Notes: generated by a model from the sequence alone, not told the origin. A DNA stretch of 64,000 nucleotides from Paractinoplanes durhamensis (GCF_016862175.1 NZ_BOML01000043.1:1-64000), one strand, 5' to 3'. Positions 16,756-25,809 are shown, numbered from the stretch's first letter. A program made the numbers and translations.

Positions 16756-18730
16756 CGGTCACCACGGCCAGCGGCGTGCCCTGGGCCACCTGCCGGCCGA
16801 CCCGGACCGGCAGTTCGGTGACCGTGCCGGCGGCCGGGGCCCGCACGGCGTGCTCCATCTTCATCGCCTCCAGCCAGACCAGCGGCTGACCGGCGGTGAC
16901 GGTGTCGCCGACCGCGACGGCGACCCGGACGACCGTGCCGGGCATCGGGGCGATCAGGGCGCCGGCGGGCATCCGGCCGGCCGGGTCGGCGAAGCGGGGG
17001 AGGCGCCGCAGCTCGGCCGAGCCCAGCGCACCGTCGACCACGACACGGTCGTCGAAGCGGGCGACCGCGAAGGTGCGCCACACGCCGTCCAGATCCAGCA
17101 CGACCTGGTCTTTCGTCGCCTCGACAAGCGTTACCGGCGTTGCCGGCGGACCGGCCGGGGCCGCCGCCGAGCCGCCGTCGCTGCCCGCCGTCGATTCGCC
17201 TCGGTCGACCGTGAGACCGTCCCGGTCAAATCGGTATTTGACCGAGATTTCGCTCACGCCGATCGCGTAGCGGCGCTGCCGGAAGCCCACCGAGATGTTG
17301 CGGAATCCGCTGCCCAGGCCGGGAAGCAGCGGCCCGCGCTCGGCGGCCGCGTCGGAGACGGCGGCGATCAACGCCGCCAGCGACGGTTCGAGTCCGGTGC
17401 CGGCGAGCAGATCGGCCGGAGGGTTCTGGGTGTAAAAGCCGGTATCGGCGGTTCCGGCCAGGAAGTCCGGATGCAGCAGGCTGGCGACCAGCAGGTCCCG
17501 GTTGGTGGTCACGCCGTGCACGCGGGCCCGGCGCAGGGTCGCGGCGAGCTGCCGCGCCGCCGTCTCCCGATCATCTGCGTACGCGATGACCTTGGCCAGC
17601 ATCGCGTCGTAGTGGATCCCCACCACGCTGCCGTCGGCCACCCCGGAGTCGACCCGGATGCCGTCCGCGGCCGGCACGTCGAAGCGCACCACCGTGCCGG
17701 TCTGCGGCCGCCAGTCCGCGGCCGGGTCCTCGGCGTACAACCGGGCCTCGATCGCATGCCCGGTCATCGCCGGTTCCCGGCCGGCCAGCGGCCGCCCGTT
17801 CGCCACGTCGAGCTGCAGGCCGACCAGGTCGACCCCGGTCACGCACTCGGTCACCGGGTGCTCGACCTGCAAGCGGGTGTTCATCTCCAGGAACCAGAAC
17901 CCGCCCGCCTCGTCGGCCAGGAACTCGACCGTCCCGGCCCCCCGGTAGCCGACCGCGGCGGCCGCCGCCCGGCCCGCCGCGAGGAGCCGTGTGCGCAGGT
18001 CACCGCCGAGCCGGTCGACCAGCGGCGACGGCGCTTCCTCGATCACCTTCTGGTGGCGGCGCTGCAGCGAGCACTCCCGTTCGCCGAGCGCCCAGATCGT
18101 GCCGTGCTCGTCCGCCATCACCTGCACCTCGACGTGGTGCCCGCCCTCGAGGTAGCGCTCGCAGAACACCGTCGGGTCGCCGAACGCGGCCGCCGCCTCC
18201 CGGGCCGCCGAGGCGAGCGCATCCGGCAGCTCGGCCAGCGTGCGGACGACCCGCATGCCCCGCCCGCCGCCGCCGGCCGACGCCTTGACCAGCACCGGCA
18301 ACTCCTTCTCGCCGATCTCGCTGATGTCCAGGCGGTCCAGGATCGGGACGCCGGCCACGGCCATCCGCCGCTTCGACTCGATCTTCGAGCCCATCACCTG
18401 GATCGCCTCGGGCGTGGGACCGATCCAGATCAGTCCGGCGTCGCGGACGGCGTACGCGAAATCGGCGTTCTCGCTGAGGAACCCGTAACCGGGGTGGATC
18501 GCGTCGGCGCCCGCCTTGATCGCCGCGGCGATGATCAGATCGCCGCGCAGGTAGGTCTCGGCCGCGGTCTCGCCGGGCAGCCGGACGGCGCTGTCCGCCT
18601 CGCGCACGTGCGGGGAGCCGGCGTCCGGGTCGGCGAAGACCGCCACCGTGGCCAGGCCGCGGCGGCGGCAGGTGGCGAAGACCCGCCGGGCGATCTCGCC
18701 GCGGTTGGCCACCAGCACACTCGTGATCAT
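16748..18730 (-). CDS. Acyl-CoA carboxylase biotin-carboxylase/biotin-carrier (alpha) subunit
   Basis: 660 aa from ATG 18730 (ITSVLVANRGEIARRVF is the classic N-terminus). It has a biotin carboxylase domain (1-450; ATP-binding GGGGRGM near residue 150 and EMNTRLQVEHPVTE), a BT-like linker, and a biotinyl domain with the lysine in EAMKMEH near the C-terminus. It carboxylates biotin with ATP and bicarbonate for the transferase encoded 8 nt upstream. The length and layout fit 3-methylcrotonyl-, geranyl- or propionyl-CoA carboxylases. The AtuA neighbour favours a branched or terpenoid acyl-CoA. Confidence 0.92.
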   Translation of the reverse strand: MITSVLVANRGEIARRVFATCRRRGLATVAVFADPDAGSPHVREADSAVRLPGETAAETYLRGDLIIAAAIKAGADAIHPGYGFLSENADFAYAVRDAGLIWIGPTPEAIQVMGSKIESKRRMAVAGVPILDRLDISEIGEKELPVLVKASAGGGGRGMRVVRTLAELPDALASAAREAAAAFGDPTVFCERYLEGGHHVEVQVMADEHGTIWALGERECSLQRRHQKVIEEAPSPLVDRLGGDLRTRLLAAGRAAAAAVGYRGAGTVEFLADEAGGFWFLEMNTRLQVEHPVTECVTGVDLVGLQLDVANGRPLAGREPAMTGHAIEARLYAEDPAADWRPQTGTVVRFDVPAADGIRVDSGVADGSVVGIHYDAMLAKVIAYADDRETAARQLAATLRRARVHGVTTNRDLLVASLLHPDFLAGTADTGFYTQNPPADLLAGTGLEPSLAALIAAVSDAAAERGPLLPGLGSGFRNISVGFRQRRYAIGVSEISVKYRFDRDGLTVDRGESTAGSDGGSAAAPAGPPATPVTLVEATKDQVVLDLDGVWRTFAVARFDDRVVVDGALGSAELRRLPRFADPAGRMPAGALIAPMPGTVVRVAVAVGDTVTAGQPLVWLEAMKMEHAVRAPAAGTVTELPVRVGRQVAQGTPLAVVTDD

Positions 18731-18738
18731 CGTCCGCC

Positions 18739-20334
18739 TCACATTCGGAAGACGCCGAAGGCGTCGGTGCCCTGGACCGGCGCGGAGTGGATCGCGGACA
18801 GCGCGACGCCGAGGACGTCCCGGGTGTCGCGGGGGTCGATGATGCCGTCGTCGTAGACCATTCCGGACAGTACGAGGGGCATCGATTCGGCGGTGATCTG
18901 CTGCTCGATCATCGTGCGGACCACCTGGGCGCCGTCCTCGTCGAACGGTTTCCCGCGGGCCATCGCCGACGCTTTCGACACCAGATAGGTGACGTCGGCG
19001 AGTTGCTGGGCGCCCATCACCGCCGAGCGGGCACTGGGCCAGGCGAACACGAACCGCGGATCGTAGGCCCGCCCGCACATGCCGTAATGCCCCGCGCCGT
19101 ACGAGTTACCGATCAGCACCGACACGTGCGGCACCGTCGAATTCGACACCGCGTTGATCATCATGGCGCCGTGCTTGATGATGCCGCCCTGCTCGTATTC
19201 CTTGCCGACCATGTAGCCGGTCGTGTTGTGCAGGAACAGCAGCGGGGTGTGCGACCGGTTGGCGAGCTGGATGAACTGCGCGGCCTTCTGCGCCTCCGCA
19301 CTGAACAACACGCCCTGCGCATTGGCGAGAATGCCCACCGGATAGCCGTGCAGCCGCGCCCATCCGGTCACCAGCGACGTCCCGTAGAGCGGCTTCACCT
19401 CGTCGAAATCGCTGTCGTCGACGATCCGGGCGATGACCTCCCGCGGATCGAACGGCGACTTCAATCCGGGCGGCACGATCGACAGCAGATCCTCGGCCGG
19501 AAAACGCGGCGGTTGCGCCGGGGTGGGCGCCGGCCCGTCCTTGTGCCAGTTGAGCCGGGCCACGATCCGCCGCCCGATCCGGATCGCGTCCGGTTCGTCG
19601 ATGGCGAAATGGTCGGCCAGCCCCGACACCCGGGCATGCATCTCCGCCCCGCCCAGCGACTCGTCGTCGGACTCCTCGCCGGTCGCCGCCTTGACCAGCG
19701 GCGGCCCGGCCAGGAACACCTTCGACCGCTTCTCGATCATCACGACGTGGTCGCTCATCCCCGGCAGATAGGCGCCACCGGCCGTCGAATTGCCGAACAC
19801 CAGCGCGATCGTCGGAATCCCCGCCGCCGACAGCCGGGTCAGATCCCGGAAGACCGCCCCGCCCGGAATGAACACGTCCTTCTGGGTGGGCAGATCCGCG
19901 CCCCCGGATTCGACGAGGGCGATCAGCGGAAGCCGGTTCCGCAACGCGATCTCGTGCATCCGCAGCGTCTTGCGCAACGACCACGGATTGCTGGCGCCGC
20001 CCTTGACGGTCGGATCGTTGGCGACGATCAGGCATTCGACGCCGCTGACCACGCCGATTCCCGCGACGACGCTGCCACCGACGGCGAACGGCGAGCCGTA
20101 GCCGGCCAGCGCCCCCAATTCCAGAAAATGCGCGTCGAGGTCGAGGAGCAGTTCGATGCGTTCCCGGGCGGTCATCTTCCCGCGGGCCTGATGCCGGGCG
20201 ACGGCCTGCGCGCCGCCGCCGGCCACCGCTTTCGCGGTCTCGGCGCCGATGCCGGCGAGCGCTTCGAGCATCGCTTCCCGCGCGGCGACGGCATCCGCCC
20301 CGGCCGGATCGAGCGTGGATCGCAGGACGGTCAC
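18739..20334 (-). CDS. Acyl-CoA carboxylase carboxyltransferase (beta) subunit, LiuB/AtuC-like
   Basis: 531 aa from GTG 20334, which overlaps the AtuA stop (GTGA). The frame further upstream lies inside AtuA. The crotonase-fold transferase is recognised from KMTARERIELLLD, the oxyanion motif SGGA (VESGGADLPTQ), FGNSTAGGAYLPGMSDH and NTTGYMVGKEYEQGG. It moves the carboxyl group from biotin to the gamma or alpha carbon of the acyl-CoA. Length and motifs fit the methylcrotonyl/geranyl-CoA carboxylase branch. It forms one complex with the alpha subunit encoded next. Confidence 0.92.
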   Translation of the reverse strand: MTVLRSTLDPAGADAVAAREAMLEALAGIGAETAKAVAGGGAQAVARHQARGKMTARERIELLLDLDAHFLELGALAGYGSPFAVGGSVVAGIGVVSGVECLIVANDPTVKGGASNPWSLRKTLRMHEIALRNRLPLIALVESGGADLPTQKDVFIPGGAVFRDLTRLSAAGIPTIALVFGNSTAGGAYLPGMSDHVVMIEKRSKVFLAGPPLVKAATGEESDDESLGGAEMHARVSGLADHFAIDEPDAIRIGRRIVARLNWHKDGPAPTPAQPPRFPAEDLLSIVPPGLKSPFDPREVIARIVDDSDFDEVKPLYGTSLVTGWARLHGYPVGILANAQGVLFSAEAQKAAQFIQLANRSHTPLLFLHNTTGYMVGKEYEQGGIIKHGAMMINAVSNSTVPHVSVLIGNSYGAGHYGMCGRAYDPRFVFAWPSARSAVMGAQQLADVTYLVSKASAMARGKPFDEDGAQVVRTMIEQQITAESMPLVLSGMVYDDGIIDPRDTRDVLGVALSAIHSAPVQGTDAFGVFRM

Positions 20335-22643
20335 AGTTCCTCCAGCAGCGATTCCGGAATGTCCACGAGCCGCGACCGCAGCCATTCACCGAGCCCTTTG
20401 GCCTGCGGATCAAACCGGGCGTTGAAGGCAACGCCCTCCCCGAGCAGCCCCGACACAACAATGTTGACGGCCAGAAGATTCGGAAGCCGGGTGATCGCGA
20501 TCGGCAGCCCCGCGGTCTCCGGCAGCAGTTCCCGCAGAACCTTTTCGGTCAAAAGCCCAACCAGCCAGGTGTACGCCGCCGGTTGACGCACCCAGACCCC
20601 GATGTTGGCGTCCCCGCCCTTGTCGCCCGACCGGGCCCCGGCGATCGTGCCGAGCGGCAGCCGCCGCACCCCGTGCCCGTGCTCGCCCTGCTCGGCAGCG
20701 ATGTCCGTTCCTGCCCGTTCGGTGGCGCCATCAGTCCCGGGCGGCCCGGCGGGGATGTCCGTCCTAGCCCGTTCGGTGTTGCTGGCCGTCCCGGGCGGCC
20801 CGACGGCGATGTCCGTTCCGGCCCGCCCGGCGGCGCCATCCGTCCCGGCGCGCTCCGCGCTGCCAACCCCATTCAATATTTCCGATTTATCGGGAAAAGA
20901 AGGCTCGTTGTTGGTCTCTTCAGAATTTGGGTCCGGCCCGTCTGCGAGCGTCGCCCCCGTCTTCCTGGATGTCGGGGTGTCCGCAGCGATTGAGGCCCCA
21001 ACTTCCTGGAAATCGGGGCGGCTCTGGCTCGGGAGGATCCCCGGCTCGTTGTTGGTCTCTTCAGAATTTGGGTCCGGCCCGTCTGCGAGCGCCGCCCCCG
21101 TCTTCCTGGATGTCGGGGTGTCCGCGGCGATTGAGGCGCCAACTTCCTGGAAATCGGGGTGAGTCTGGCTCGGGAGGATCCCCGGCCCGAACAAGGGCGA
21201 GAGGGGTCTGGTTTCGGCGGGTGGGGCGATCGGCTCGGTGGTGCCGTCGTCGTGCAGCACCTCGTGGGCCACCGTGGCCTGCGGGACGTAGCCGGCGGTG
21301 AAAACGCCGTAGGGGTGGGCGCGGCCTGGTGGGGTGGTGCTGAAGAAGCCGGGGTAGGAGGCCAGCGCGACCTCGACCGCGGCGTTGGCGAACGCGCGGC
21401 CGGCCTTCTTCTCGTCCGGGTCGCGGGCGACGACCGTGAGCAGCGCGGACGCTTGCTGCTGGGTGGGCGCGTCGGGGGTGTCGACCCGGGACAGCGACCA
21501 CGTCAGGGACGCCGGGCGGGCCGGGAGGCCGGCCTCGAACTGGTGGCGGAACAGGTTGGCCTTCGCCTCGATGTCCAGGCCGGTCAGGACGACCGTCATC
21601 TCGTTGCGGAAGCCGCCGACCGCGGTCAGCGAGACCTTCAGGTCCGGCGGGGGAGCCTCACCGCGTACCCCGGAAATCGCCACTCGATCGGGGCCTTCCT
21701 GCTGCAAGGACACCGTGTCGAGGCGGGTCGTCACATCGGGGCCTGCGTAGCGAGCGTCCTGCACCTCGTACATCAATTGGGCAGTGACCGTGCCGACGCT
21801 GACGGCGCCGCCGGTGCCGGGGTGTTTCGTGATGACCGAGGTGCCGTCGTCGTGGATCTCGGCGATCGGGAAGCCGGGGTGCCGGAGATCGTCCATCTCG
21901 GCGAAGAATGGGTAGTTGCCGCCGGTGGCCTGGGTGCCGCACTCGAGGACGTGCCCGGCCACGGTGGCACCGGCCAGACGGTCGAAGTCGGTGCGCCCCC
22001 AGCCGAAATGCGCGATGGCCGGCCCGATCACCAACGACGCGTCGGTGACCCGCCCGGTCACCACGATGTCGGCGCCGGCTTCGAGAGCCCGGGCGATCCC
22101 GAACGCACCCAGATAAGCGTGCGCCCCCAGCGGCCGGCCGAAGCTCCGCTCCGCCGTGCCCGGGAGCCGGTTGGGGTCCTGCCCGCCGTGACGGTCCTGG
22201 TCCGCCGGGGCCGACGGCCGGCCGGTGGCCCCTGCGCCGAAGCTCTGGTCCGCCGGGGCCGACGGCCGGCCGGTGACGCCGGCGCCGAAGCCCAGCTCAG
22301 CGGCGCGCGGGGTGAGGTCGTCGCCGCGGATCAGGGCCAACCGGGCCGGTAGGCCGAGGGCTCGGATGGCTGCTGCCAGGCCGGACGGGTTGACGCCGCC
22401 GGCGTTCGTGACGATGCGGACCCGGCGGTCCAGGGCCAGGGTCAGGCAGTCGCGCAGCTGGGTGAGGAACGTGCGGGCGTAGCCGGTTGCCGGGTCGGCG
22501 GCGTGGTCGCGGGCGAGGATGAGCATGGTCAGCTCGGCCAGGTAGTCGCCGGTCAGGACGTCCAGGTCGCCGCCCTCGAGCATCTCGCGCATGGCCGCGA
22601 GCCGATCGCCGTAGAAGCCGGAGCAGTTGCCGATGCGCAGCAC
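20331..22643 (-). CDS. AtuA-family (DUF1446) protein inflated by in-frame tandem repeats
   Basis: 770 aa; relatives are usually near 580-600. The N-terminus (RIGNCSGFYGDR) and HAYLGAFGIARALEAGADIVVTGRVTDASL mark the acyclic-terpene-utilisation AtuA family. A C-terminal domain (about 660-770) carries AGARSGDKGGDANIGVWV. Between and inside these lie three repeat families: 16-aa units (FGAGATGRPSAPADQ type, near residues 118-150), two 47-aa units (about 487-580) and 18-aa units (RAGTDIAVGPPGT type, about 600-655). All keep frame. AtuA is needed for citronellol/geraniol catabolism in Pseudomonas, but its reaction is unsettled. The gene starts at GTG 22643 without a clear ribosome binding site, suggesting a leaderless or near-leaderless message. 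Confidence 0.85.
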   Translation of the reverse strand: MLRIGNCSGFYGDRLAAMREMLEGGDLDVLTGDYLAELTMLILARDHAADPATGYARTFLTQLRDCLTLALDRRVRIVTNAGGVNPSGLAAAIRALGLPARLALIRGDDLTPRAAELGFGAGVTGRPSAPADQSFGAGATGRPSAPADQDRHGGQDPNRLPGTAERSFGRPLGAHAYLGAFGIARALEAGADIVVTGRVTDASLVIGPAIAHFGWGRTDFDRLAGATVAGHVLECGTQATGGNYPFFAEMDDLRHPGFPIAEIHDDGTSVITKHPGTGGAVSVGTVTAQLMYEVQDARYAGPDVTTRLDTVSLQQEGPDRVAISGVRGEAPPPDLKVSLTAVGGFRNEMTVVLTGLDIEAKANLFRHQFEAGLPARPASLTWSLSRVDTPDAPTQQQASALLTVVARDPDEKKAGRAFANAAVEVALASYPGFFSTTPPGRAHPYGVFTAGYVPQATVAHEVLHDDGTTEPIAPPAETRPLSPLFGPGILPSQTHPDFQEVGASIAADTPTSRKTGAALADGPDPNSEETNNEPGILPSQSRPDFQEVGASIAADTPTSRKTGATLADGPDPNSEETNNEPSFPDKSEILNGVGSAERAGTDGAAGRAGTDIAVGPPGTASNTERARTDIPAGPPGTDGATERAGTDIAAEQGEHGHGVRRLPLGTIAGARSGDKGGDANIGVWVRQPAAYTWLVGLLTEKVLRELLPETAGLPIAITRLPNLLAVNIVVSGLLGEGVAFNARFDPQAKGLGEWLRSRLVDIPESLLEEL
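20697..20870 (-). repeat. 54-bp in-frame tandem repeat in atuA-like gene
   Basis: Coding units of 18 residues (RAGTDIAVGPPGTASNTE, RARTDIPAGPPGTDGATE, then a partial unit) repeat in the linker just before the C-terminal domain. Boundaries are approximate. Confidence 0.7.
20902..21183 (-). repeat. 141-bp in-frame tandem direct repeat (two copies)
   Basis: Copies at 20902-21042 and 21043-21183 differ at 6 of 141 positions by my count. They encode 47-aa units starting GILPSQ and ending SEETNNEP, differing at three residues. Each unit contains two related sub-motifs, TTCCTGGAAATCGGGG and TTCCTGGATGTCGGGG. The near identity suggests a recent duplication or repeat insertion. Confidence 0.9.
22197..22292 (-). 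repeat. 48-bp in-frame tandem repeat in atuA-like gene
   Basis: Two units at an offset of 48 bp (beginning 22197 and 22245 on the plus strand) encode FGAGVTGRPSAPADQS and FGAGATGRPSAPADQD, inside the N-terminal DUF1446 domain. Confidence 0.8.
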
Positions 22644-22662
22644 CAGGTGACAGTGGCACAGC

Positions 22663-22697
22663 CCGGAAAAACAAGCAAGCGTGCTTGTTTTTTCCGG
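22663..22697. promoter_or_regulatory. Long palindrome, probable TetR operator of the Atu/Liu-like locus
   Basis: CCGGAAAAACAAGCA (22663-22677) and TGCTTGTTTTTTCCGG (22682-22697) pair over 15 bp with one extra T; the spacer is AGCG. The core CAAGCA-N4-TGCTTG is a typical TetR-family site. It lies midway between the divergent starts at 22643 and 22721 and would control both. Confidence 0.7.
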
Positions 22698-22720
22698 TGC
22701 CGGGTCGCTACCGTGCGGTA

Positions 22721-23866
22721 ATGCGGCTCAACGAGGACCATGCAGCCTTCCGGGACAGCGTGCGGCGGTTCGTCGACACCGAGGTCAACCCGCACGTCGA
22801 CGGGTGGGAGGCGGCCGGCCGGGTGCCGCTGCACGACCTGTTCCCCAAGGCCGCGGCGCTCGGGCTGCTCGGCCTCGAATACGACGAGGCCTACGGCGGC
22901 GAGGGCGCCGACCACAGCTTCCAGCTGGTCGCCGCCGAGGAGTACGGGCGGATGCACGCCGGCGGCGTCGGCATGGCACTCGGCGTGCAGGCGATGATGG
23001 CGACACCGTCGCTGCACGCGTTCGGCACGCCGGAGCTGAAAGATCAATACCTCAGGCCAGCGATTTCGGGTACGGCGGTGACCGCGATCGCCGTGACCGA
23101 ACCCGACACCGGCTCCGACGTGTCCCGGCTGCGCACCCGCGCGGTCCGCGACGGCGACGACTGGGTGATCACCGGCCGGAAGGTCTACATCACCAACGGC
23201 GCCCAGGCCGACTGGCTGTGCCTGCTGGCCCGCACCTCCGACGAGGGCGGCTACCGCGGCATGTCGCAGATCGTCGTCCCCACCGACCTTCCCGGCTTCA
23301 GCGTGGTGCGCACCTTCGAGAAGCTCGGCAACCGCTGCTCCGACACCGCCGAGCTGGCCCTCGACGAGGTGCGGGTGCCGGTGGCCAACACGATCGGCGA
23401 GATCGGCCGCGGCTTCCAGCAGCAGATGCGCCAGTTCGTGACGGAGCGGGTGTTCGCGGCCTACACGACGGCGGGCCAATGCCAGTACGCGCTGGACCGC
23501 ACCCGGGCCTTCGTGCACGACCGCACGGTCTTCGGCCGCCCGCTGGCCGACCGCCAGTACGTGGCGTTCCGCCTGACCGAGCTGCAGGCCGAGGTGGACC
23601 TGCTGCGCAGCCACAACCTGCAGACCGCCGAGGCGTTGATGGCCGGCGACGACATCACCCGGATGGCCACGGTGGCCAAGTTGAAGGCGGGCCGCCTGAT
23701 CCGCGAGGTGGCCGACTGGTGCCTGCAGTTCCACGGCGGCATGGGCTACCTGGAGGACACCTGGACGTCCCGCATGCTGCGCGACGTCCGCCTGACCTCG
23801 ATCGGCGCCGGCGCCGACGAGGTGATGCTGCAGGTCCTGGCCCGCCTCGACGGCCTGCCCGCCTGA
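22721..23866 (+). CDS. Acyl-CoA dehydrogenase
   Basis: 381 aa from ATG 22721; the upstream TTG 22685 lies in the palindrome and is rejected. ACAD motifs: N-terminal helical domain, ITEPDTGSD-like AVTEPDTGSDVSRLRTRA, WVITGRKVYITNGAQADW and the C-terminal QFHGGMGYLEDTWTSRMLRD. The usual short-chain catalytic Glu position (YEGT) reads IGAGADE, so the base may lie elsewhere, as in the isovaleryl/long-chain branch. It is divergent from the carboxylase operon and shares its operator. It would oxidise the acyl-CoA to the enoyl-CoA that the carboxylase then uses, as AtuD or LiuA do. Confidence 0.9.
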   Translation: MRLNEDHAAFRDSVRRFVDTEVNPHVDGWEAAGRVPLHDLFPKAAALGLLGLEYDEAYGGEGADHSFQLVAAEEYGRMHAGGVGMALGVQAMMATPSLHAFGTPELKDQYLRPAISGTAVTAIAVTEPDTGSDVSRLRTRAVRDGDDWVITGRKVYITNGAQADWLCLLARTSDEGGYRGMSQIVVPTDLPGFSVVRTFEKLGNRCSDTAELALDEVRVPVANTIGEIGRGFQQQMRQFVTERVFAAYTTAGQCQYALDRTRAFVHDRTVFGRPLADRQYVAFRLTELQAEVDLLRSHNLQTAEALMAGDDITRMATVAKLKAGRLIREVADWCLQFHGGMGYLEDTWTSRMLRDVRLTSIGAGADEVMLQVLARLDGLPA

Positions 23867-23882
23867 AGCGGGCGATCGACCG

Positions 23883-24761
23883 TCAGGCCCGGGCCGGGCT
23901 GCCGGCGGCGAAGGTGACGATCCGGGCGGCGAGCTCGTCGGGGCGCCAGAGGGCCAGGTCATGGCTGGCTTCGGGGATGATCTCGGCGACGGCGTGCGGC
24001 ATCCGGGCGCTGATCCTGGCGGTGACCTCGCGTGCGTCGTACAGCTGGCTGTGGCCGCCGACCAGCGCCAGCGTGGGCGTCGTGATCCGGCCGAGCTCGT
24101 CGTCGGTGAGCGGGGCCGGCAGGATGTGCCGGCGGCGGAAGCCGAAGGTGGCCTTGACCAGCGGCATGGCGTCGTCGTCGCGCAGTGCCACGTTGCGCAG
24201 CGGGCGGGCCAGCGCATGCCGGATCGCCCGGGGCGCGAACCCGGCAAGCCCGCACGCGATTATCCAGATCAGGAACTTCCGGCTGACTTTCCCGAAGCCG
24301 CCCGGGTCGAGCAGCGCGAGACTCGCGACGGCATCCGGTGATCGCAGGGCGTGACGCAGGGCGATCCACCCGCCGTACGAGGTGCCGACCAGGTGGGCAC
24401 GGTCGACGCCCAGCCCGGTGAGAACCTCGTCCAGCCATGCGGACCATTCGTCGCCGCTGTCGATGGCGCGGGTCTGGACGGACGGGCCGGGCTCACCGAC
24501 GAGATCGATCGCGATCACCGGGCGGGATGCGGCAAGCCGGCCGACGTAGGCGTGCCACATCAGCGACGGCCCGCCCGAGCCGGGCAGCAGCACGAACGGA
24601 GTCTCATCGCCGGCACCGAGCCGGTGGACGCGAGTCGTGCCGAAGCTCGTGACCACATCGGAGTCGACCGACGCGGACGGCCAGAGCCGCGCGACCAGAT
24701 CGTCGTAGACGGTGAAAAAACGATCACGGGCCTGGTCATTCCGGAACTCGCCGACGGGCAT
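23883..24761 (-). CDS. Alpha/beta hydrolase
   Basis: 292 aa. The nucleophile elbow GTSYGG, oxyanion region LLPGSGG and late SHDL (catalytic His) give a Ser-His-Asp hydrolase. Hydrophobic helices around residues 165-185 may form a lid. GGAGG precedes ATG 24761. It is divergent from a TetR gene with a palindrome between them, so it is the probable target of that regulator. Substrate unknown; esterase or lactonase activity is plausible. Confidence 0.83.
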   Translation of the reverse strand: MPVGEFRNDQARDRFFTVYDDLVARLWPSASVDSDVVTSFGTTRVHRLGAGDETPFVLLPGSGGPSLMWHAYVGRLAASRPVIAIDLVGEPGPSVQTRAIDSGDEWSAWLDEVLTGLGVDRAHLVGTSYGGWIALRHALRSPDAVASLALLDPGGFGKVSRKFLIWIIACGLAGFAPRAIRHALARPLRNVALRDDDAMPLVKATFGFRRRHILPAPLTDDELGRITTPTLALVGGHSQLYDAREVTARISARMPHAVAEIIPEASHDLALWRPDELAARIVTFAAGSPARA

Positions 24762-24787
24762 CGTGGCCTCCGTTCAACGCCGTTTAG

Positions 24788-24803
24788 TGATACGAGCGTA
24801 TCA
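24788..24803. promoter_or_regulatory. TetR-type operator palindrome
   Basis: TGATACG-AG-CGTATCA is a perfect 7-bp inverted repeat between the divergent hydrolase and TetR genes, 8 bp before the TetR start. Confidence 0.65.
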
Positions 24804-24810
24804 TCAAGCG

Positions 24811-25416
24811 GTGCCGAAACGGGTGGACCATGAGCAGCGACGGCGGCAGATCGGCGAAGCCCTGCTGCGGATCGCGAGCACGCGCGGCCTGCAGTCCGCG
24901 ACCATGCGGGAGGTGGCCGCCGAGGCCGGCGTCTCGCTCCGCCTCGTGCAGTACTACTTCCACACCAAGGAGCAACTGCTGCTGGCCGCGCTCGCCTACC
25001 TCGGCGAGCAACTCACCGAACGCGTATCGGCGAGCATCCGGGCGCTCGGCCCGGTCACCGCACGCACCGTCGTCTACGGCACGCTCACGGCCGCCCTGCC
25101 GACCGACGAGGAGAGCGTGCGGCTGACCCGGGCCTACACCGGCTTCTACACCCTGGTGTTCAGCGAGCCGGAGATGGCCGAGCGGCACGGCGCCGTCTAC
25201 CCCGACAAGCTGGAATCGCTGCTTGCCAAGCACATCGCCGCCGCTCAGGAGGCAGGCGAGGTGGCCGGCGACGTGGACCCGAAGCTCACCGCGGCCGCGT
25301 TGCTCGCCCTGACCAACGGCCTGGGCTCGAGCGTGCTGGGCGGCCAGCGGAACGGCGCCGCGGCGCTCCGGATCCTCGAGGATCAACTCGGCCGGCTGTT
25401 CCGGCCACTTGATTAG
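24811..25416 (+). CDS. TetR-family regulator
   Basis: 201 aa from GTG 24811; the longer frame would run through the operator. The helix-turn-helix is at about residues 25-46 (TMREVAAEAGVSLRLVQYYF). The C-terminal part (VYGTLTAALPTDEES) fits the BetI-like TetR_C branch. It probably represses the divergent hydrolase and itself through the palindrome at 24788-24803. No ribosome binding site is obvious, so translation may be leaderless. Confidence 0.83.
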   Translation: MPKRVDHEQRRRQIGEALLRIASTRGLQSATMREVAAEAGVSLRLVQYYFHTKEQLLLAALAYLGEQLTERVSASIRALGPVTARTVVYGTLTAALPTDEESVRLTRAYTGFYTLVFSEPEMAERHGAVYPDKLESLLAKHIAAAQEAGEVAGDVDPKLTAAALLALTNGLGSSVLGGQRNGAAALRILEDQLGRLFRPLD

Positions 25417-25419
25417 CGT

Positions 25420-25788
25420 TCAGGCGCGGTCGTGCAGGGTGATCTGGTAGCCGTCGGGGTCGGCGAAGGTGAACGTGCGGCCGAACGGGCCGTCGATCGG
25501 GGCGGTGACGATGGGGTGGCCGTCGGCGGTCAGGGCGTCGTGGATGGCCTGGACGTCGGTGGCGTGCAGCCAGATCGCCGCGCCGATGCCGGGCTGAGAG
25601 GCCGATGCCAGGTCGGTGCCGGGGACGATGTCGCGCAGGGCGAAGGCGATCGGCTTCGTCTCGAAGACCACGGCGTGCGGCGGGCCGGCGGGGGAGCGCA
25701 CCAGGCCGAGGTACTGCTCGTAGAACGCCTGCGACGCCTTGAGGTCGCTCGCCTGCAGGGAGATGAAGTCGGGGCCGGTGACCGGCAT
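25420..25788 (-). CDS. VOC (glyoxalase/bleomycin-resistance) family protein
   Basis: 122 aa from ATG 25788, with AAGGAG 10 nt upstream; the frame extension to 25830 crosses operator DNA. The fold signature is FISLQASDLKASQAFYEQYLGL and a late FGRTFTFADPDGYQITLHD, whose region would hold the metal-binding Glu or His. Such proteins are metal-dependent lyases/dioxygenases or drug binders. It is divergent from a MarR gene with two operators between, so it is the likely regulated target. Confidence 0.85.
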   Translation of the reverse strand: MPVTGPDFISLQASDLKASQAFYEQYLGLVRSPAGPPHAVVFETKPIAFALRDIVPGTDLASASQPGIGAAIWLHATDVQAIHDALTADGHPIVTAPIDGPFGRTFTFADPDGYQITLHDRA

Positions 25789-25809
25789 GGTGGGCGCTCC
25801 TTCGGTTCG

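Noticed and set aside
20902..21183. CRISPR-like array
   Set aside because: The repeat copies are directly adjacent, with no unique spacers, and remain in frame inside a coding region.
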